This document shows, in pieces, positions 1 through 8,021 of a stretch of 64,000 bases of DNA. The notes beneath the pieces were generated by a model. The model did no database searches. It saw only the letters and a program-made list of their open reading frames with translations, and had not been told where the DNA came from. Every line of letters begins with the position of its first letter. Position 1 is the stretch's first letter. Both the position numbers and the translations under genes were made by a program. Source of the stretch: Streptomyces sp. NBC_00582 (GTDB taxonomy: Bacteria; Actinomycetota; Actinomycetes; Streptomycetales; Streptomycetaceae); assembly GCF_036345155.1 (NCBI RefSeq), contig NZ_CP107772.1:6200001-6264000 (forward strand). The letters are read 5' to 3'.

Positions 1-501
1 TACGACCTGGTGATCGTGGGGCCGGGGCCCGGTGACCCCCGGGACACCGCCGACCCGAAGATCGCCCGGATGCGCGCGGTGACCGCCGAACTGCTGCGGC
101 GCGGGATCCCGTTCCTCTCCGTCTGCCTGGGCCACCAGGTGCTCAGCACCCTGCTGGGGCTGCCGCTGGTCCGCCGGGAGGTGCCCAGCCAGGGCGTGCA
201 GCGGGTGGTGGACTGCTTCGGGCGCCGTGAACCGGTGGGCTTCTACAACACGTTCGCCGCCCACAGCGCGGCCGAGCTGCTCGACTGCCCCGGCCGCGAG
301 GGCCTGGTGCGGGTGTTCCGGGAGGCGGACGGCGAGGTGCACGCGCTGCGCGGGCCCGGCTTCGCCTCGGTCCAGTTCCATCCCGCGTCGGTGCTGACGC
401 GACGCGGCCCCGAACTGCTCGCGGAGCTGCTCACGGACCTGCTCGGAGAGGTAACGGGCCCTTATCGGGAGGCCGTTGTCCGGGCTGCGATACCGGCATA
501 G
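1..501 (+). CDS. PhzE-type 2-amino-2-deoxyisochorismate synthase, C-terminal glutamine amidotransferase part (5' truncated)
   Basis: The reading frame is open from base 1, so the gene starts outside the window. The visible part is a class I glutamine amidotransferase domain with the nucleophile context VCLGHQVL and the catalytic His context SVQFHPAS. The stretch VPSQGVQR followed by VGFYNTFAA is what I know from PhzE rather than from TrpG or PabA. In PhzE this domain supplies ammonia to a chorismate-converting N-terminal domain, giving 2-amino-2-deoxyisochorismate, the precursor of phenazines and of 3-hydroxyanthranilate-type units. It is followed by KASIII-like, DAHP synthase and NRPS genes on the same strand, supporting a secondary role. 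The chorismate-binding half is not visible, so an anthranilate synthase fusion cannot be excluded. Confidence 0.82.
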   Translation, partial: YDLVIVGPGPGDPRDTADPKIARMRAVTAELLRRGIPFLSVCLGHQVLSTLLGLPLVRREVPSQGVQRVVDCFGRREPVGFYNTFAAHSAAELLDCPGREGLVRVFREADGEVHALRGPGFASVQFHPASVLTRRGPELLAELLTDLLGEVTGPYREAVVRAAIPA

Positions 502-581
502 CGTTTTTGGTGGTAGCAGAGCCCGGTCGGTTCCGGCCCGGCCGCACCCTGTCTCGTCGCCCCTTTGGAAGGAACCGTCCG

Positions 582-1604
582 ATGCGCTTCGACAACATCT
601 GGATCGCCGGCACCGGAGGCACCCTCGGCGCGTTCGAGCCGGTGGCCGACGCGGTCGCCGACGGCCGGTACTCGGCCGAGGCCGCCGAGAGCACCGGCAT
701 GGTCAGCTACGCACGGGCCACCCAGGCACCGCCCGAGATGGCGGTCACCGCCGGCCGGCAGGCCGTCAAGGAGGCGCTGGAGAAGGGCGCGCGCGTCGAC
801 AGCGACACCGTGCTGCTGCACAGCCACGGCCACTTCCAGGGCATCGACCTGTGGCCCGCCGCCTGCTGGATCGCCCGGGAACTCCTCGGCGAGCACGTCG
901 ACTCCACACCCACGACCGTGGGTGCCTGGTCCAACGGCTCCCTGGCCGCCCTCGACGTCGCCGCCTCCACGCTGATCGCCCGCCCCGACGTGCCGTCCGC
1001 GCTGATCACCCTCGCCGACCGCTTCGCGCCCCCCACCGACCGCTTCCACACCTCCCCCGGCATGGTCTTCGGCGACGGCGCCGCCGCCGGGGTCGTCACC
1101 CGGGACACCGGACGGCTGCGGCTGCGCTCACTGGTGAGCCGTACCGACACCGTGCTGGAGGGCCTCTCCCGGGGCGCCGAGCCGTTCCGCACCGCCCCCG
1201 AGGGACAGCCCGACATGCGGCGCAGGACACGGGAGTTCCTCGCCTCCGGCGAGGTCTCGCTGCGCGACGTGCACACCCGGGTCGCCGACTGCACCCGGCA
1301 GGTCGTGGCCCGCGCCCTGGACGAGGCCGGCGTCGACGCCGACGGGATCGACTGGTTCCTCACCCCGTTCGTCGGCCGGACCCTCTACCGCGAGAGCTTC
1401 GTACGCCCCCTCGGCATCACCCCGCGCAACACCGTCCACGAACTCGGTCTGACCATCGGCCACCTCGGGCCCTGCGACCAGATGTACGGCCTCGACCACC
1501 TGCTCAGGAACGACCTGCTCGGCCCCGGCGACCGCATCCTCGTGATCGGCACCGGCATGGGCTTCACCTTCTCGGCGGCGGTCCTGACGGCCGACGGCGT
1601 CTGA
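582..1604 (+). CDS. KASIII/DpsC-like acyltransferase lacking the catalytic Cys
   Basis: A 340-residue protein with the thiolase-fold layout of 3-oxoacyl-ACP synthase III. The ATG at 582 follows a GGAAGG ribosome site. In place of the Ala-Cys-Ser/Gly nucleophile it has GAWSNG, so the register position is Trp116 or Ser117. The C-terminal half has LTIGHLGPCD where condensing KASIII enzymes carry the Asn-Thr-Ser region, and the usual His of HQAN is not visible in DWFLTPFVGRT. This pattern resembles the DpsC/CerJ group of KASIII-like proteins, where Ser can replace Cys and the enzyme acts as an acyltransferase. The likely job is acyl transfer onto or from a carrier protein of this pathway. Substrate is unknown. 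Confidence 0.75.
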   Translation: MRFDNIWIAGTGGTLGAFEPVADAVADGRYSAEAAESTGMVSYARATQAPPEMAVTAGRQAVKEALEKGARVDSDTVLLHSHGHFQGIDLWPAACWIARELLGEHVDSTPTTVGAWSNGSLAALDVAASTLIARPDVPSALITLADRFAPPTDRFHTSPGMVFGDGAAAGVVTRDTGRLRLRSLVSRTDTVLEGLSRGAEPFRTAPEGQPDMRRRTREFLASGEVSLRDVHTRVADCTRQVVARALDEAGVDADGIDWFLTPFVGRTLYRESFVRPLGITPRNTVHELGLTIGHLGPCDQMYGLDHLLRNDLLGPGDRILVIGTGMGFTFSAAVLTADGV

Positions 1605-1645
1605 GCGTCCCCCCGCCCCGCCTCTCACAGAAACGGATCCCGACC

Positions 1646-2752
1646 ATGACTCCCTTTCGTGCCGCGAGCCTCGCCCCCGCTCTGCCCGCCGCCGCGGCGT
1701 CCGGTGCCGCCGCGACGCTGCCCAGCCCGGACGCGCTGCGCGCACAGATCCCGCTGTCCGGCCTCGCGAAGAAGACCACCGCCCTGGCCCGCCGGGACAT
1801 CACCCGCGTCCTGAACGGCCAGGACGACCGCGTGGTCGTCATCACCGGCCCCTGTTCGGTGCACGACCCCGACGCCGCCCTCGGCTACGCGGAGCGGCTG
1901 TCCGCGCTGGCCGCCGAGAGCCGCGAGCAGCTCATCGTCGTCATGCGGGTGTACGTCGAGAAGCCGCGCACCCGGCTCGGCTGGAAGGGGCTGCTCAGCG
2001 ACCCCCGCCTGGACGGTTCCGACGACCTGCCCAGCGGGCTCGGCCTGGCGCGCGGTCTGATGGCCCAGATCGCCGGCACCGGGCTGCCGGTGGCCTGCGA
2101 GTTCCTCGACCCGCTCGTCCCGCACTACCTGGCCGACGCGGTCGCCTGGGGCGCGATCGGCGCCCGGACCGTGCAGAGCCAGGTGCACCGCCAGCTCTCC
2201 AGCGGGCTCGGCCTGCCCGTCGGCTTCAAGAACACCACCGACGGCGGGGTCCGGGACGCCGTGGACGCCGTCGTCTCCGCCTCCCACCCGCACGTCTACC
2301 CCGGCATCGGCGGGGACGGCCGGGCCGCCGTCGTCGCGACCGAGGGCAACCCCGCCGGCCATGTCGTCCTGCGCGGCGGCGCCGACGGCCCCAACTACGG
2401 CCCCGACGCGGTCGCCGCCGCCCTCGCCGAACTGGCCGCTGCGGGACTGCCGCAGCAGCTCGTCGTCGACGCCAGCCACGGCAACAGCAACAAGGACCAC
2501 GAGCGTCAGCCGCTCGTCGTCGCCGACCTCGCCCGCCGGATCGCCGCCGGGGAGCGCGGGGTGGCCGGCGTGATGATCGAGAGCTTCCTCGCGGCGGGCC
2601 GCCAGGACCTCGAACTCGGCCGCACCGACCGCCTCGTCTACGGCCAGAGCGTCACCGACGCCTGCGTGGACTGGCCGACCACGGCCCGCATGGTCGACGA
2701 ACTGGCCGCGGCGGTCGACGCCCGCAGGGCCCTCGTGACCCCGGCGCACTGA
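1646..2752 (+). CDS. Type I 3-deoxy-7-phosphoheptulonate (DAHP) synthase
   Basis: A 368-residue protein that condenses phosphoenolpyruvate and erythrose 4-phosphate, the first step to chorismate. It is the AroF/G/H (type I alpha) form: VVVITGPCSVHD near the N-terminus, RVYVEKPRT, the phosphate-binding GFKNTTDGG, and the C-terminal DASHGNSNKDH. From family knowledge, the housekeeping DAHP synthase of Streptomyces is the unrelated type II enzyme, so a type I copy usually marks a secondary-metabolite operon, possibly to escape feedback control. It lies 41 nt after the KASIII-like gene and 48 nt before the NRPS gene. The first 25 residues are Ala/Pro rich and look like an added tail. No strong ribosome site precedes the ATG, so translation may depend on the upstream gene. 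Confidence 0.9.
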   Translation: MTPFRAASLAPALPAAAASGAAATLPSPDALRAQIPLSGLAKKTTALARRDITRVLNGQDDRVVVITGPCSVHDPDAALGYAERLSALAAESREQLIVVMRVYVEKPRTRLGWKGLLSDPRLDGSDDLPSGLGLARGLMAQIAGTGLPVACEFLDPLVPHYLADAVAWGAIGARTVQSQVHRQLSSGLGLPVGFKNTTDGGVRDAVDAVVSASHPHVYPGIGGDGRAAVVATEGNPAGHVVLRGGADGPNYGPDAVAAALAELAAAGLPQQLVVDASHGNSNKDHERQPLVVADLARRIAAGERGVAGVMIESFLAAGRQDLELGRTDRLVYGQSVTDACVDWPTTARMVDELAAAVDARRALVTPAH

Positions 2753-2800
2753 ACCCACCCCGACATCCCCGCACGAACCCATCCGAGAGGAACCCCTGCC

Positions 2801-5149
2801 GTGGCCGTCACCACGAGTTCGTCCCTGCCCCTGGCGCGTGTCCTGGACGGCGCCCGCACCGGTGCCCTGCACCGCCGGTCCATCGAGGTCCCCGCGGCCG
2901 TCGCCGAGCGGGCCGAGGTGTACGCCACGGCCGCGCTGGCCGCGCTCGTGCACCGCTACACCGGAGAGACCGATCTGCTGACCGGACGCCGGCGCGACCC
3001 GGACCGCGTCGAGCCGCTCGCGCTGCGCGTCGACGGCGGCACGACCGCCGCCGAGCTGCTGCGGACCGTGTCCGAGGCGCCCGTGGTCACCGACCCCGGC
3101 ACCGGCCGCCCCGCCCACGCCGCCGTCGACACCACCGGACCCCTCACCCGGGCGCTCGCGGCGCTCACCCTCTCGGTCACCGCCGAAGGCTTCGAACTCG
3201 CCCTGGACGGCGACGAGTTCGACGCGACCGCCGCCGACCAGTACGCCCGTCACCTGGAGCGGGTCCTCGCCGCCCTGGTGGCCGAACCGGACGGCGCCGT
3301 ACGGGACATCGCCCTGCTCACCGACGAGGAGCTGCACCGCACCCTGGTCGAGTGGAACGACACCGAGGGCCCGGTCGGCCCCGCCTTCTTCCACGAGCTG
3401 GTCGCCGAGCACGCCCGCCGCACCCCCGACGCCCTCGCCGTCATCCTGCCGGGCACCCGGCTGACGTACCGCGAACTCGACGGCCGCGCCAACCAGTTGG
3501 CGCACCGCCTGACCGCCCGCGGGGTCAGGCCCGGCGACCGGGTCGGGGTCTGCTTCCCCCGGAGCGCGGAGAGCCTGATCGCCCAGCTCGCCTGCTTCAA
3601 GCTGGCCTGCGCGGCGATCCTCCTCGACAGCGACTTCCCCGCCGACCGCGTCCGCTACATGGTCCAGGACGCCTCCGCCGCGCTCGTGCTGACCCTCGCC
3701 GCCCACGAGGACAAGGTCAGCGGGCTCGCCCCGGTCCTCGCACTGGACACCGACGACTGGCGCACCGAGCCGGACACCGAGGTCGCCGAGCCCGTCGGCG
3801 CCGACGACCTGATCCACATCTGCTACACCTCCGGCTCCACCGGCGCCCCCAAGGCCGTCATGGTCCGCTTCGGCGCCGCCCGCAACCTGATCCACAGCAT
3901 GGCCGAGCTGACCGGCACCACCGGCGCCTCCCAGGGCACCTGGCTGGCCGCCCCCGGCTACGGCATGATCGAGGTCGAGTGCTTCCCGGTGCTCGCCCGC
4001 GGCGGCACCGTGCACATCCCCGACGTGTCCGTGGTCTCCTCCGAGCACCGCCTCCAGGAGTGGTTCCTGCGCGAGGGCATCACCACCACCCTGCTGATGA
4101 AGCCGATGGCCGAGCGGCTGTGGCGCCTGGAGTGGCCCGAGGACACCCCGCTGGAGAACATCCGCGTCTGCGGCGAGCGCATCCAGTCCTGGCCCCCGGC
4201 CGGTCTGCCGTTCCGCCTGATCAACCTGTACGGCTCGGCCGAGGCCACCGTCGTCGCGAGCTGCGACATCACCGCGCTCGGCGAGGAGCTCGGCGCGCGG
4301 GGCCGCGCCCGCCGCCTCCCGCCGATCGGCCGCCCGACGACCAACGTCACCACGTACGTCCTCGACGAGGAGCTGCGCCCGCTGCCGCCGGGCCTGGTGG
4401 GCGAGCTGTGCATCGCCGGCGTCAGCCTCTCGGCCGGCTATCTGGGCCGCCCGGAGGCCACCGCCGAGAAGTGGATCACCAACCCGATCGACCCGGCCCG
4501 CCACCCCGTGATGTACCGCACGGGCGACCTCGCCCGGTACTGGCCGGACGGCAGCATCGAGATCGTCGGCCGCACCGACAACCAGGTCAAGGTGCGCGGC
4601 AACCGGGTCCACCTCGGCGAGATCGAGGTCGTCCTGACCACCCTGCCCGGAGTGAACCAGGCCGCGGTCCTCGCCCACCGGGACAGCCTGGGAGACGTCC
4701 AGCTCACCGCGTACATCGAGCCGGGCGTCGAGGCGGCTCCCTCGGTACGGGACCTGCGGCGCGGCCTGGCCCAGCGGCTGCCGTCGTTCATGGTGCCGGC
4801 GGTGTACGTCATCGGCGGCCTCCCCACCAGCGTCAACGGCAAGATCGACCGGGCCGCGCTGCCCGAGCCGCCCCGCTCGCGCCCCGAGCTGGACACCCCC
4901 TACCAGGCGCCCGCCGGCGCGCTGGAGGAGGCACTGCTCGGACTGTGGACCAAGGTCCTGGAGCTCGACGGGGTGGGCGTGCGCGACAACTTCTTCGAGC
5001 TGGGCGGCGACTCCCTGCGCGCGGCGCGGCTGACGAACCTGGTGCGCGAGGAGTTCCCGGTGGACATCGAGATCGTCGACCTCTTCGACGAGCCGACCGT
5101 GGCGAGGATGGCGGCCCTGGTCGCGGACCGGATCCCGGCGGCGGCCTGA
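2801..5149 (+). CDS. NRPS protein: degenerate condensation remnant, adenylation and thiolation domains
   Basis: A 782-residue protein with a GTG start after GAGAGG. Residues 1 to about 185 look like the C-terminal lobe of a condensation domain without the HHxxxDG active site. The adenylation domain follows (LTYRELDGRANQLAH; CYTSGSTGAPKAVM; YRTGDLARYWPDG; NGKIDRAAL with the core Lys), then a thiolation domain with LGGDSLRAAR. In the usual Phe-Asp position of the substrate pocket I read Tyr-Gly, so Asp235 that holds the alpha-amino group is absent. My by-eye pocket reading is G-M-V-L-R-C-L-V-V-K. This suggests an aryl acid or other non-alpha-amino acid, which fits the PhzE and DAHP synthase neighbours. 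There is no thioesterase domain. It is the last gene before a strong terminator. Confidence 0.85.
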   Translation: MAVTTSSSLPLARVLDGARTGALHRRSIEVPAAVAERAEVYATAALAALVHRYTGETDLLTGRRRDPDRVEPLALRVDGGTTAAELLRTVSEAPVVTDPGTGRPAHAAVDTTGPLTRALAALTLSVTAEGFELALDGDEFDATAADQYARHLERVLAALVAEPDGAVRDIALLTDEELHRTLVEWNDTEGPVGPAFFHELVAEHARRTPDALAVILPGTRLTYRELDGRANQLAHRLTARGVRPGDRVGVCFPRSAESLIAQLACFKLACAAILLDSDFPADRVRYMVQDASAALVLTLAAHEDKVSGLAPVLALDTDDWRTEPDTEVAEPVGADDLIHICYTSGSTGAPKAVMVRFGAARNLIHSMAELTGTTGASQGTWLAAPGYGMIEVECFPVLARGGTVHIPDVSVVSSEHRLQEWFLREGITTTLLMKPMAERLWRLEWPEDTPLENIRVCGERIQSWPPAGLPFRLINLYGSAEATVVASCDITALGEELGARGRARRLPPIGRPTTNVTTYVLDEELRPLPPGLVGELCIAGVSLSAGYLGRPEATAEKWITNPIDPARHPVMYRTGDLARYWPDGSIEIVGRTDNQVKVRGNRVHLGEIEVVLTTLPGVNQAAVLAHRDSLGDVQLTAYIEPGVEAAPSVRDLRRGLAQRLPSFMVPAVYVIGGLPTSVNGKIDRAALPEPPRSRPELDTPYQAPAGALEEALLGLWTKVLELDGVGVRDNFFELGGDSLRAARLTNLVREEFPVDIEIVDLFDEPTVARMAALVADRIPAAA

Positions 5150-5162
5150 GCCCGGGAAGCGG

Positions 5163-5193
5163 AAGGCCCCGCCGGACCGTCCGGCGGGGCCTT
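5163..5193 (+). terminator. Rho-independent-type hairpin after the NRPS gene
   Basis: A perfect 14-bp stem (5163-5176 pairing with 5180-5193) with a 3-nt loop lies 13 nt after the NRPS stop. It likely ends the forward operon that starts with the PhzE-type gene, and may also act on the convergent hydrolase transcript. Confidence 0.75.
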
Positions 5194-5280
5194 CGTGTGT
5201 ACGGGACTGTCGGGCCGTATGGGAGCGGGGGGGCTGGTACGGGGGCAGGGGGCGTACGGGACGGCCGGGTCGTACGGCCT

Positions 5281-6012
5281 TCACGCGGCCGTGGGCACCG
5301 GCTCCGCCAGCCAGCCGTCGACCGCGGCCATGAAGGCGTCGTGGTGGCCGTACCAGGTGAGATGTCCGGCGCCCTCGACCGAGCGGACCTCCACCCCCTG
5401 CCCGCTCAGCGTCTCGACGGCCTCCGGCGGGACGAACCGGCTGGGCTCCGGCCGGACCATCAGGGAGGGCACCCCGGCCGGCGGGGCGAACTCCCGGCCC
5501 GCCACGGAGGCGAACAGGCTCACCGAGGTGGCCACGTCGAACTGCCCGGCCGCCCGCGCCTCCACCTCCCGGTCCCGCTGCCGCCAGCCGGGTTCCTGCC
5601 GGTCGAGGGCGTCGAGGGTACGGCGGGCCTTGGCCTTGGTGTAGACGGCGGTGAGCGTCGGCGGGTCCACGTCGAGCCGGCTCGGGCCGAACGGGGTGTC
5701 CACGTACACCACCCGGCGCGGGGCGATCCGTTCCAGCGCGGACGCGAGGACGAAGGCGCCCATCGAGTGGCCGACGGCGAGGTCGGGCGCGGCCGGCACG
5801 GACCGTACGAGCGCCTCGACGAAGTCGTCCAGCCCGGCGTCCGGGGCGGCGGGGGAGAGCCCGTGTCCCGGCAGATCCACCGCCACCACCCGGTATCCGC
5901 GGCCGGCCAGCGCCGGGCCGATCTCCCACCAGCATTCCGAACTGCTCAGCATTCCGTGGACGAGGACGGCGGTCTTCTCACCCGTGCCCCACCGGCGTAT
6001 GTGAAGAGTCAT
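5281..6012 (-). CDS. Alpha/beta-fold hydrolase
   Basis: A protein of 243 residues from the ATG at 6012. It has the oxyanion motif HGMLSS, the nucleophile elbow GHSMG and a C-terminal GAGHLTWYGHH holding the catalytic His, so the Ser-His-Asp triad looks complete. A GTG at 6054 would add 14 residues, and neither start has a strong ribosome site. The gene is convergent to the NRPS gene and separated from the next reverse-strand gene by a strong terminator, so it has its own promoter. It could be a free-standing thioesterase or esterase for the NRPS product, but the sequence gives only the fold; a general esterase or epoxide hydrolase is equally possible. Confidence 0.75.
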   Translation of the reverse strand: MTLHIRRWGTGEKTAVLVHGMLSSSECWWEIGPALAGRGYRVVAVDLPGHGLSPAAPDAGLDDFVEALVRSVPAAPDLAVGHSMGAFVLASALERIAPRRVVYVDTPFGPSRLDVDPPTLTAVYTKAKARRTLDALDRQEPGWRQRDREVEARAAGQFDVATSVSLFASVAGREFAPPAGVPSLMVRPEPSRFVPPEAVETLSGQGVEVRSVEGAGHLTWYGHHDAFMAAVDGWLAEPVPTAA

Positions 6013-6075
6013 GCCGGGAAGGCTAATCGCGCGCAATTCCCCCCGGGCTTCCACGCGGTGACACCTCGTTATGGA

Positions 6076-6118
6076 AACGAGAAGCCGCCGCCCCGGTGGG
6101 GGGCGGCGGCTTCTCGTT
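6076..6118 (-). terminator. Strong bidirectional hairpin terminator
   Basis: A perfect 19-bp inverted repeat, 6076-6094 pairing with 6100-6118, lies between the YdeI-like gene and the hydrolase gene. It begins 10 nt past the stop of the YdeI-like gene. The arms start with AACGAGAAGCC and end with GGCTTCTCGTT, giving a short T-rich end in either direction. Confidence 0.85.
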
Positions 6119-6127
6119 CCCGGGAAA

Positions 6128-6712
6128 TCAGCGGGCCGTGCTCTCCAATTGCTGAAGTATTCTCTTCAGTTGGAGTTCCCGGTTCTGTTCGCCCACCGCC
6201 TTGAGCAGCGGCAGCATCAGCAGATAGCGGCCGGTGCGGTCGAGCTCCTCGAACCGGGCCGCGGCGTCGGGCCGTTCGGCGAGGGCCGCGGTGAGCCCGG
6301 CCGGGACCTCGGCGCGGGCCTGGCCCTCGTAGGCGGCGTCCCAGCGGCCGTCGGCCTGGGCGGCGCGGATCTCGGCGAGGCCCGGCTCACGCATCCGGCC
6401 GGCCTCGATCAGCGCCTCCACCTTGCGGATGTTGACCATCGACCAGACGCTGCGGGCCCGGCGGGGGGTGAGTTTCTGGAGGAAGAAGCGCGCGTCGAGG
6501 GATTGCCGACGGGCCGGGATCCAGCCGTAGCACAGGGCCACGTCGAGGGCCTGGACCGCGTCGACGGACCGGATCCCGGACCCCTTCTTGGCGATCTTCA
6601 GCCATACCCCGTCGGTGTTCCGGTGATTTTCCTCGAACCAGTTCTCCAGCTCGTTCTCGTCGGGAAAGTGGATCGCCCCGGTGCTGTCGTTCGAATCCGT
6701 ACGCGAGGTCAT
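6128..6712 (-). CDS. YdeI/OmpD-associated family protein
   Basis: A 194-residue soluble protein. The opening IHFPDENELENWFEENH, followed by GVWLKIAKKGSG, ALCYGWIPARRQSLD and RRARSVWSMVN, is the YdeI/OmpD-associated family pattern, and the C-terminal helical half (ARFEELDRTGRYLLMLPLLKA) fits the same family. The length is normal. Members have been linked to stress or peptide resistance, but the biochemical activity is not established. It starts 18 nt after the flavin hydroxylase gene and is probably co-transcribed with it. A role in the pathway cannot be read from the sequence. Confidence 0.75.
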   Translation of the reverse strand: MTSRTDSNDSTGAIHFPDENELENWFEENHRNTDGVWLKIAKKGSGIRSVDAVQALDVALCYGWIPARRQSLDARFFLQKLTPRRARSVWSMVNIRKVEALIEAGRMREPGLAEIRAAQADGRWDAAYEGQARAEVPAGLTAALAERPDAAARFEELDRTGRYLLMLPLLKAVGEQNRELQLKRILQQLESTAR

Positions 6713-6730
6713 GCGGGAATGCGCCCCCGT

Positions 6731-7909
6731 TCAGGTGCCGATGAAATCGGTGGTGCCGTGCAGCCACGCCACCACGTCGTGCAGGTCCTCGGCGGAGTGC
6801 CCGGCGAGGAGCGCGTCGCGCTCGGCGGCACGGGCCCCGGCCGGGTGGTAGAGCTCGCTGCCCATCCAGCGGGCGGTGTGGGTGGTGCGGGCGGTGCGCT
6901 CACGGCGTACCGCGTTGTACTTCTCCAGGCGCTGCGGCATGTCGGCCGGGTCGCAGCGCAGCAGGGTCGCGAGCGCGACCGCGTCCTCCAGGGCCATGCA
7001 GGCGCCCTGGGCGGCGTACTGGAGCATCGGGTGGGCGGCGTCGCCGGTCAGCGCGACGCGGCCGTCCACCCAGGTGTCGACGGGGTCGCGGTCGCACAGC
7101 ACCCAGATCCGCCAGTCCCGCCCCAGCTCCAGCAGCCGCCGTGCGCCGTCGGCGAGTCGGGCGAACTCGGCGAGGACCTCCTCGCGGCCGGCGGGCGCGC
7201 CGGTGATCTCCTCGCGGGCGCCGTCGTCGCGGGTGGCGGCGAGGTTGAGGTGGTCGCCGCCGCCGATCGGATAGTGCACGAAGTGCCATCCCGGGCCGGC
7301 CCACAGGGTCACCGCGCGGGTCCTGAGCCGCTCGGGCACCTCGGACATCGGGATGACGGCGCGGTAGATGGTGTGGCCGGAGATCCGCGGGGGACCGTCG
7401 CCGACGAGCTGCTCGCGTACGGCGGAACGCAGTCCGTCGGCGCCGATGAGGACGTCGGCGGTGAACCGGTCGCCGGCCGCGGTCAGCGCGGTCGCCCGCC
7501 CGGCCCGCTGGGTGTAGCCGGTGACGCGGTGCCCGCCGAGGAGCTCCACGCCGGCGTCGGCACAGCCGTCGAGGAGCGCCCGGTGCAGGTCGGCGCGGTG
7601 GACGACGGCGTAGGGGTTGCCGAAGCGGGCGCGGTAGCCGCCGGTCAGCGGCATCGCGGTGATCCGGCGGCCGGTGGTGCCGTCCATGAAACGGAGTTCG
7701 TCGATGAAGTCGGCGCGGGCCGCGACCCGCTCGCGGACGCCGAGGACGTCCAGGGCGTGGAAGGCGTTCGGGGCGAGCTGGATGCCCGCGCCGATCTCGC
7801 CGAACTCCGGGCGGCTCTCCAGGACGGTCACCCGGTTTCCGTTGCGGGCCTGGCCGAGCGCGACGGCCAGCCCGCCGATGCCGCCGCCCGCGACGAGTAT
7901 GTGAGTCAT
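6731..7909 (-). CDS. FAD-dependent aromatic hydroxylase (salicylate / 3-hydroxybenzoate hydroxylase family)
   Basis: A 392-residue group A flavin monooxygenase. The N-terminal dinucleotide fold is VAGGGIGGLAVALGQ, the DG motif is ADVLIGADGLRS, and the second FAD motif is GDAAHPMLQYAAQGACMALEDA, all typical of NAD(P)H-dependent para-hydroxybenzoate-type hydroxylases. Such enzymes hydroxylate small aromatic acids, which fits the PhzE, DAHP synthase and aryl-like NRPS genes nearby. The ATG at 7909 follows AGGAACGA. A direct repeat lies just upstream and a terminator separates it from the exporter gene, so it likely has its own promoter. A catabolic role in aromatic degradation cannot be excluded. 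Confidence 0.85.
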   Translation of the reverse strand: MTHILVAGGGIGGLAVALGQARNGNRVTVLESRPEFGEIGAGIQLAPNAFHALDVLGVRERVAARADFIDELRFMDGTTGRRITAMPLTGGYRARFGNPYAVVHRADLHRALLDGCADAGVELLGGHRVTGYTQRAGRATALTAAGDRFTADVLIGADGLRSAVREQLVGDGPPRISGHTIYRAVIPMSEVPERLRTRAVTLWAGPGWHFVHYPIGGGDHLNLAATRDDGAREEITGAPAGREEVLAEFARLADGARRLLELGRDWRIWVLCDRDPVDTWVDGRVALTGDAAHPMLQYAAQGACMALEDAVALATLLRCDPADMPQRLEKYNAVRRERTARTTHTARWMGSELYHPAGARAAERDALLAGHSAEDLHDVVAWLHGTTDFIGT

Positions 7910-7934
7910 GGCTCGTTCCTGATCCTCTCCGCAA

Positions 7935-7962
7935 ACGCGAACCGCGCTCCACGCGAACCGCG
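7935..7962. repeat. 12-bp direct repeat upstream of the flavin hydroxylase gene
   Basis: The unit ACGCGAACCGCG occurs at 7935-7946 and again at 7951-7962, a 16-bp period, 26 nt upstream of the hydroxylase start. The position suits a regulator site, but no regulator can be assigned. Confidence 0.4.
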
Positions 7963-7969
7963 ATGGTGA

Positions 7970-8004
7970 ACGGCCGGCCCTCGGGGGGTGGGAGGGCCGG
8001 CCGT
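7970..8004 (-). terminator. Hairpin terminator downstream of the DHA2 exporter gene
   Basis: A 12-bp perfect stem (7970-7981 with 7993-8004) and an 11-nt loop lie 17 nt past the stop of the exporter gene. It would limit read-through into the hydroxylase gene. Confidence 0.7.
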
Positions 8005-8021
8005 GTCAGGGGTTGCAGGTG

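Noticed and set aside
1625..5935. Very long reverse-strand open frame opposite the DAHP synthase and NRPS genes
   Set aside because: It is a shadow of third-position GC bias; the forward frames contain complete enzyme motifs, while the reverse translation is low-complexity Gly/Arg/Ala. The same applies to long frames opposite the shell, sulfotransferase, YcaO and acylase genes.
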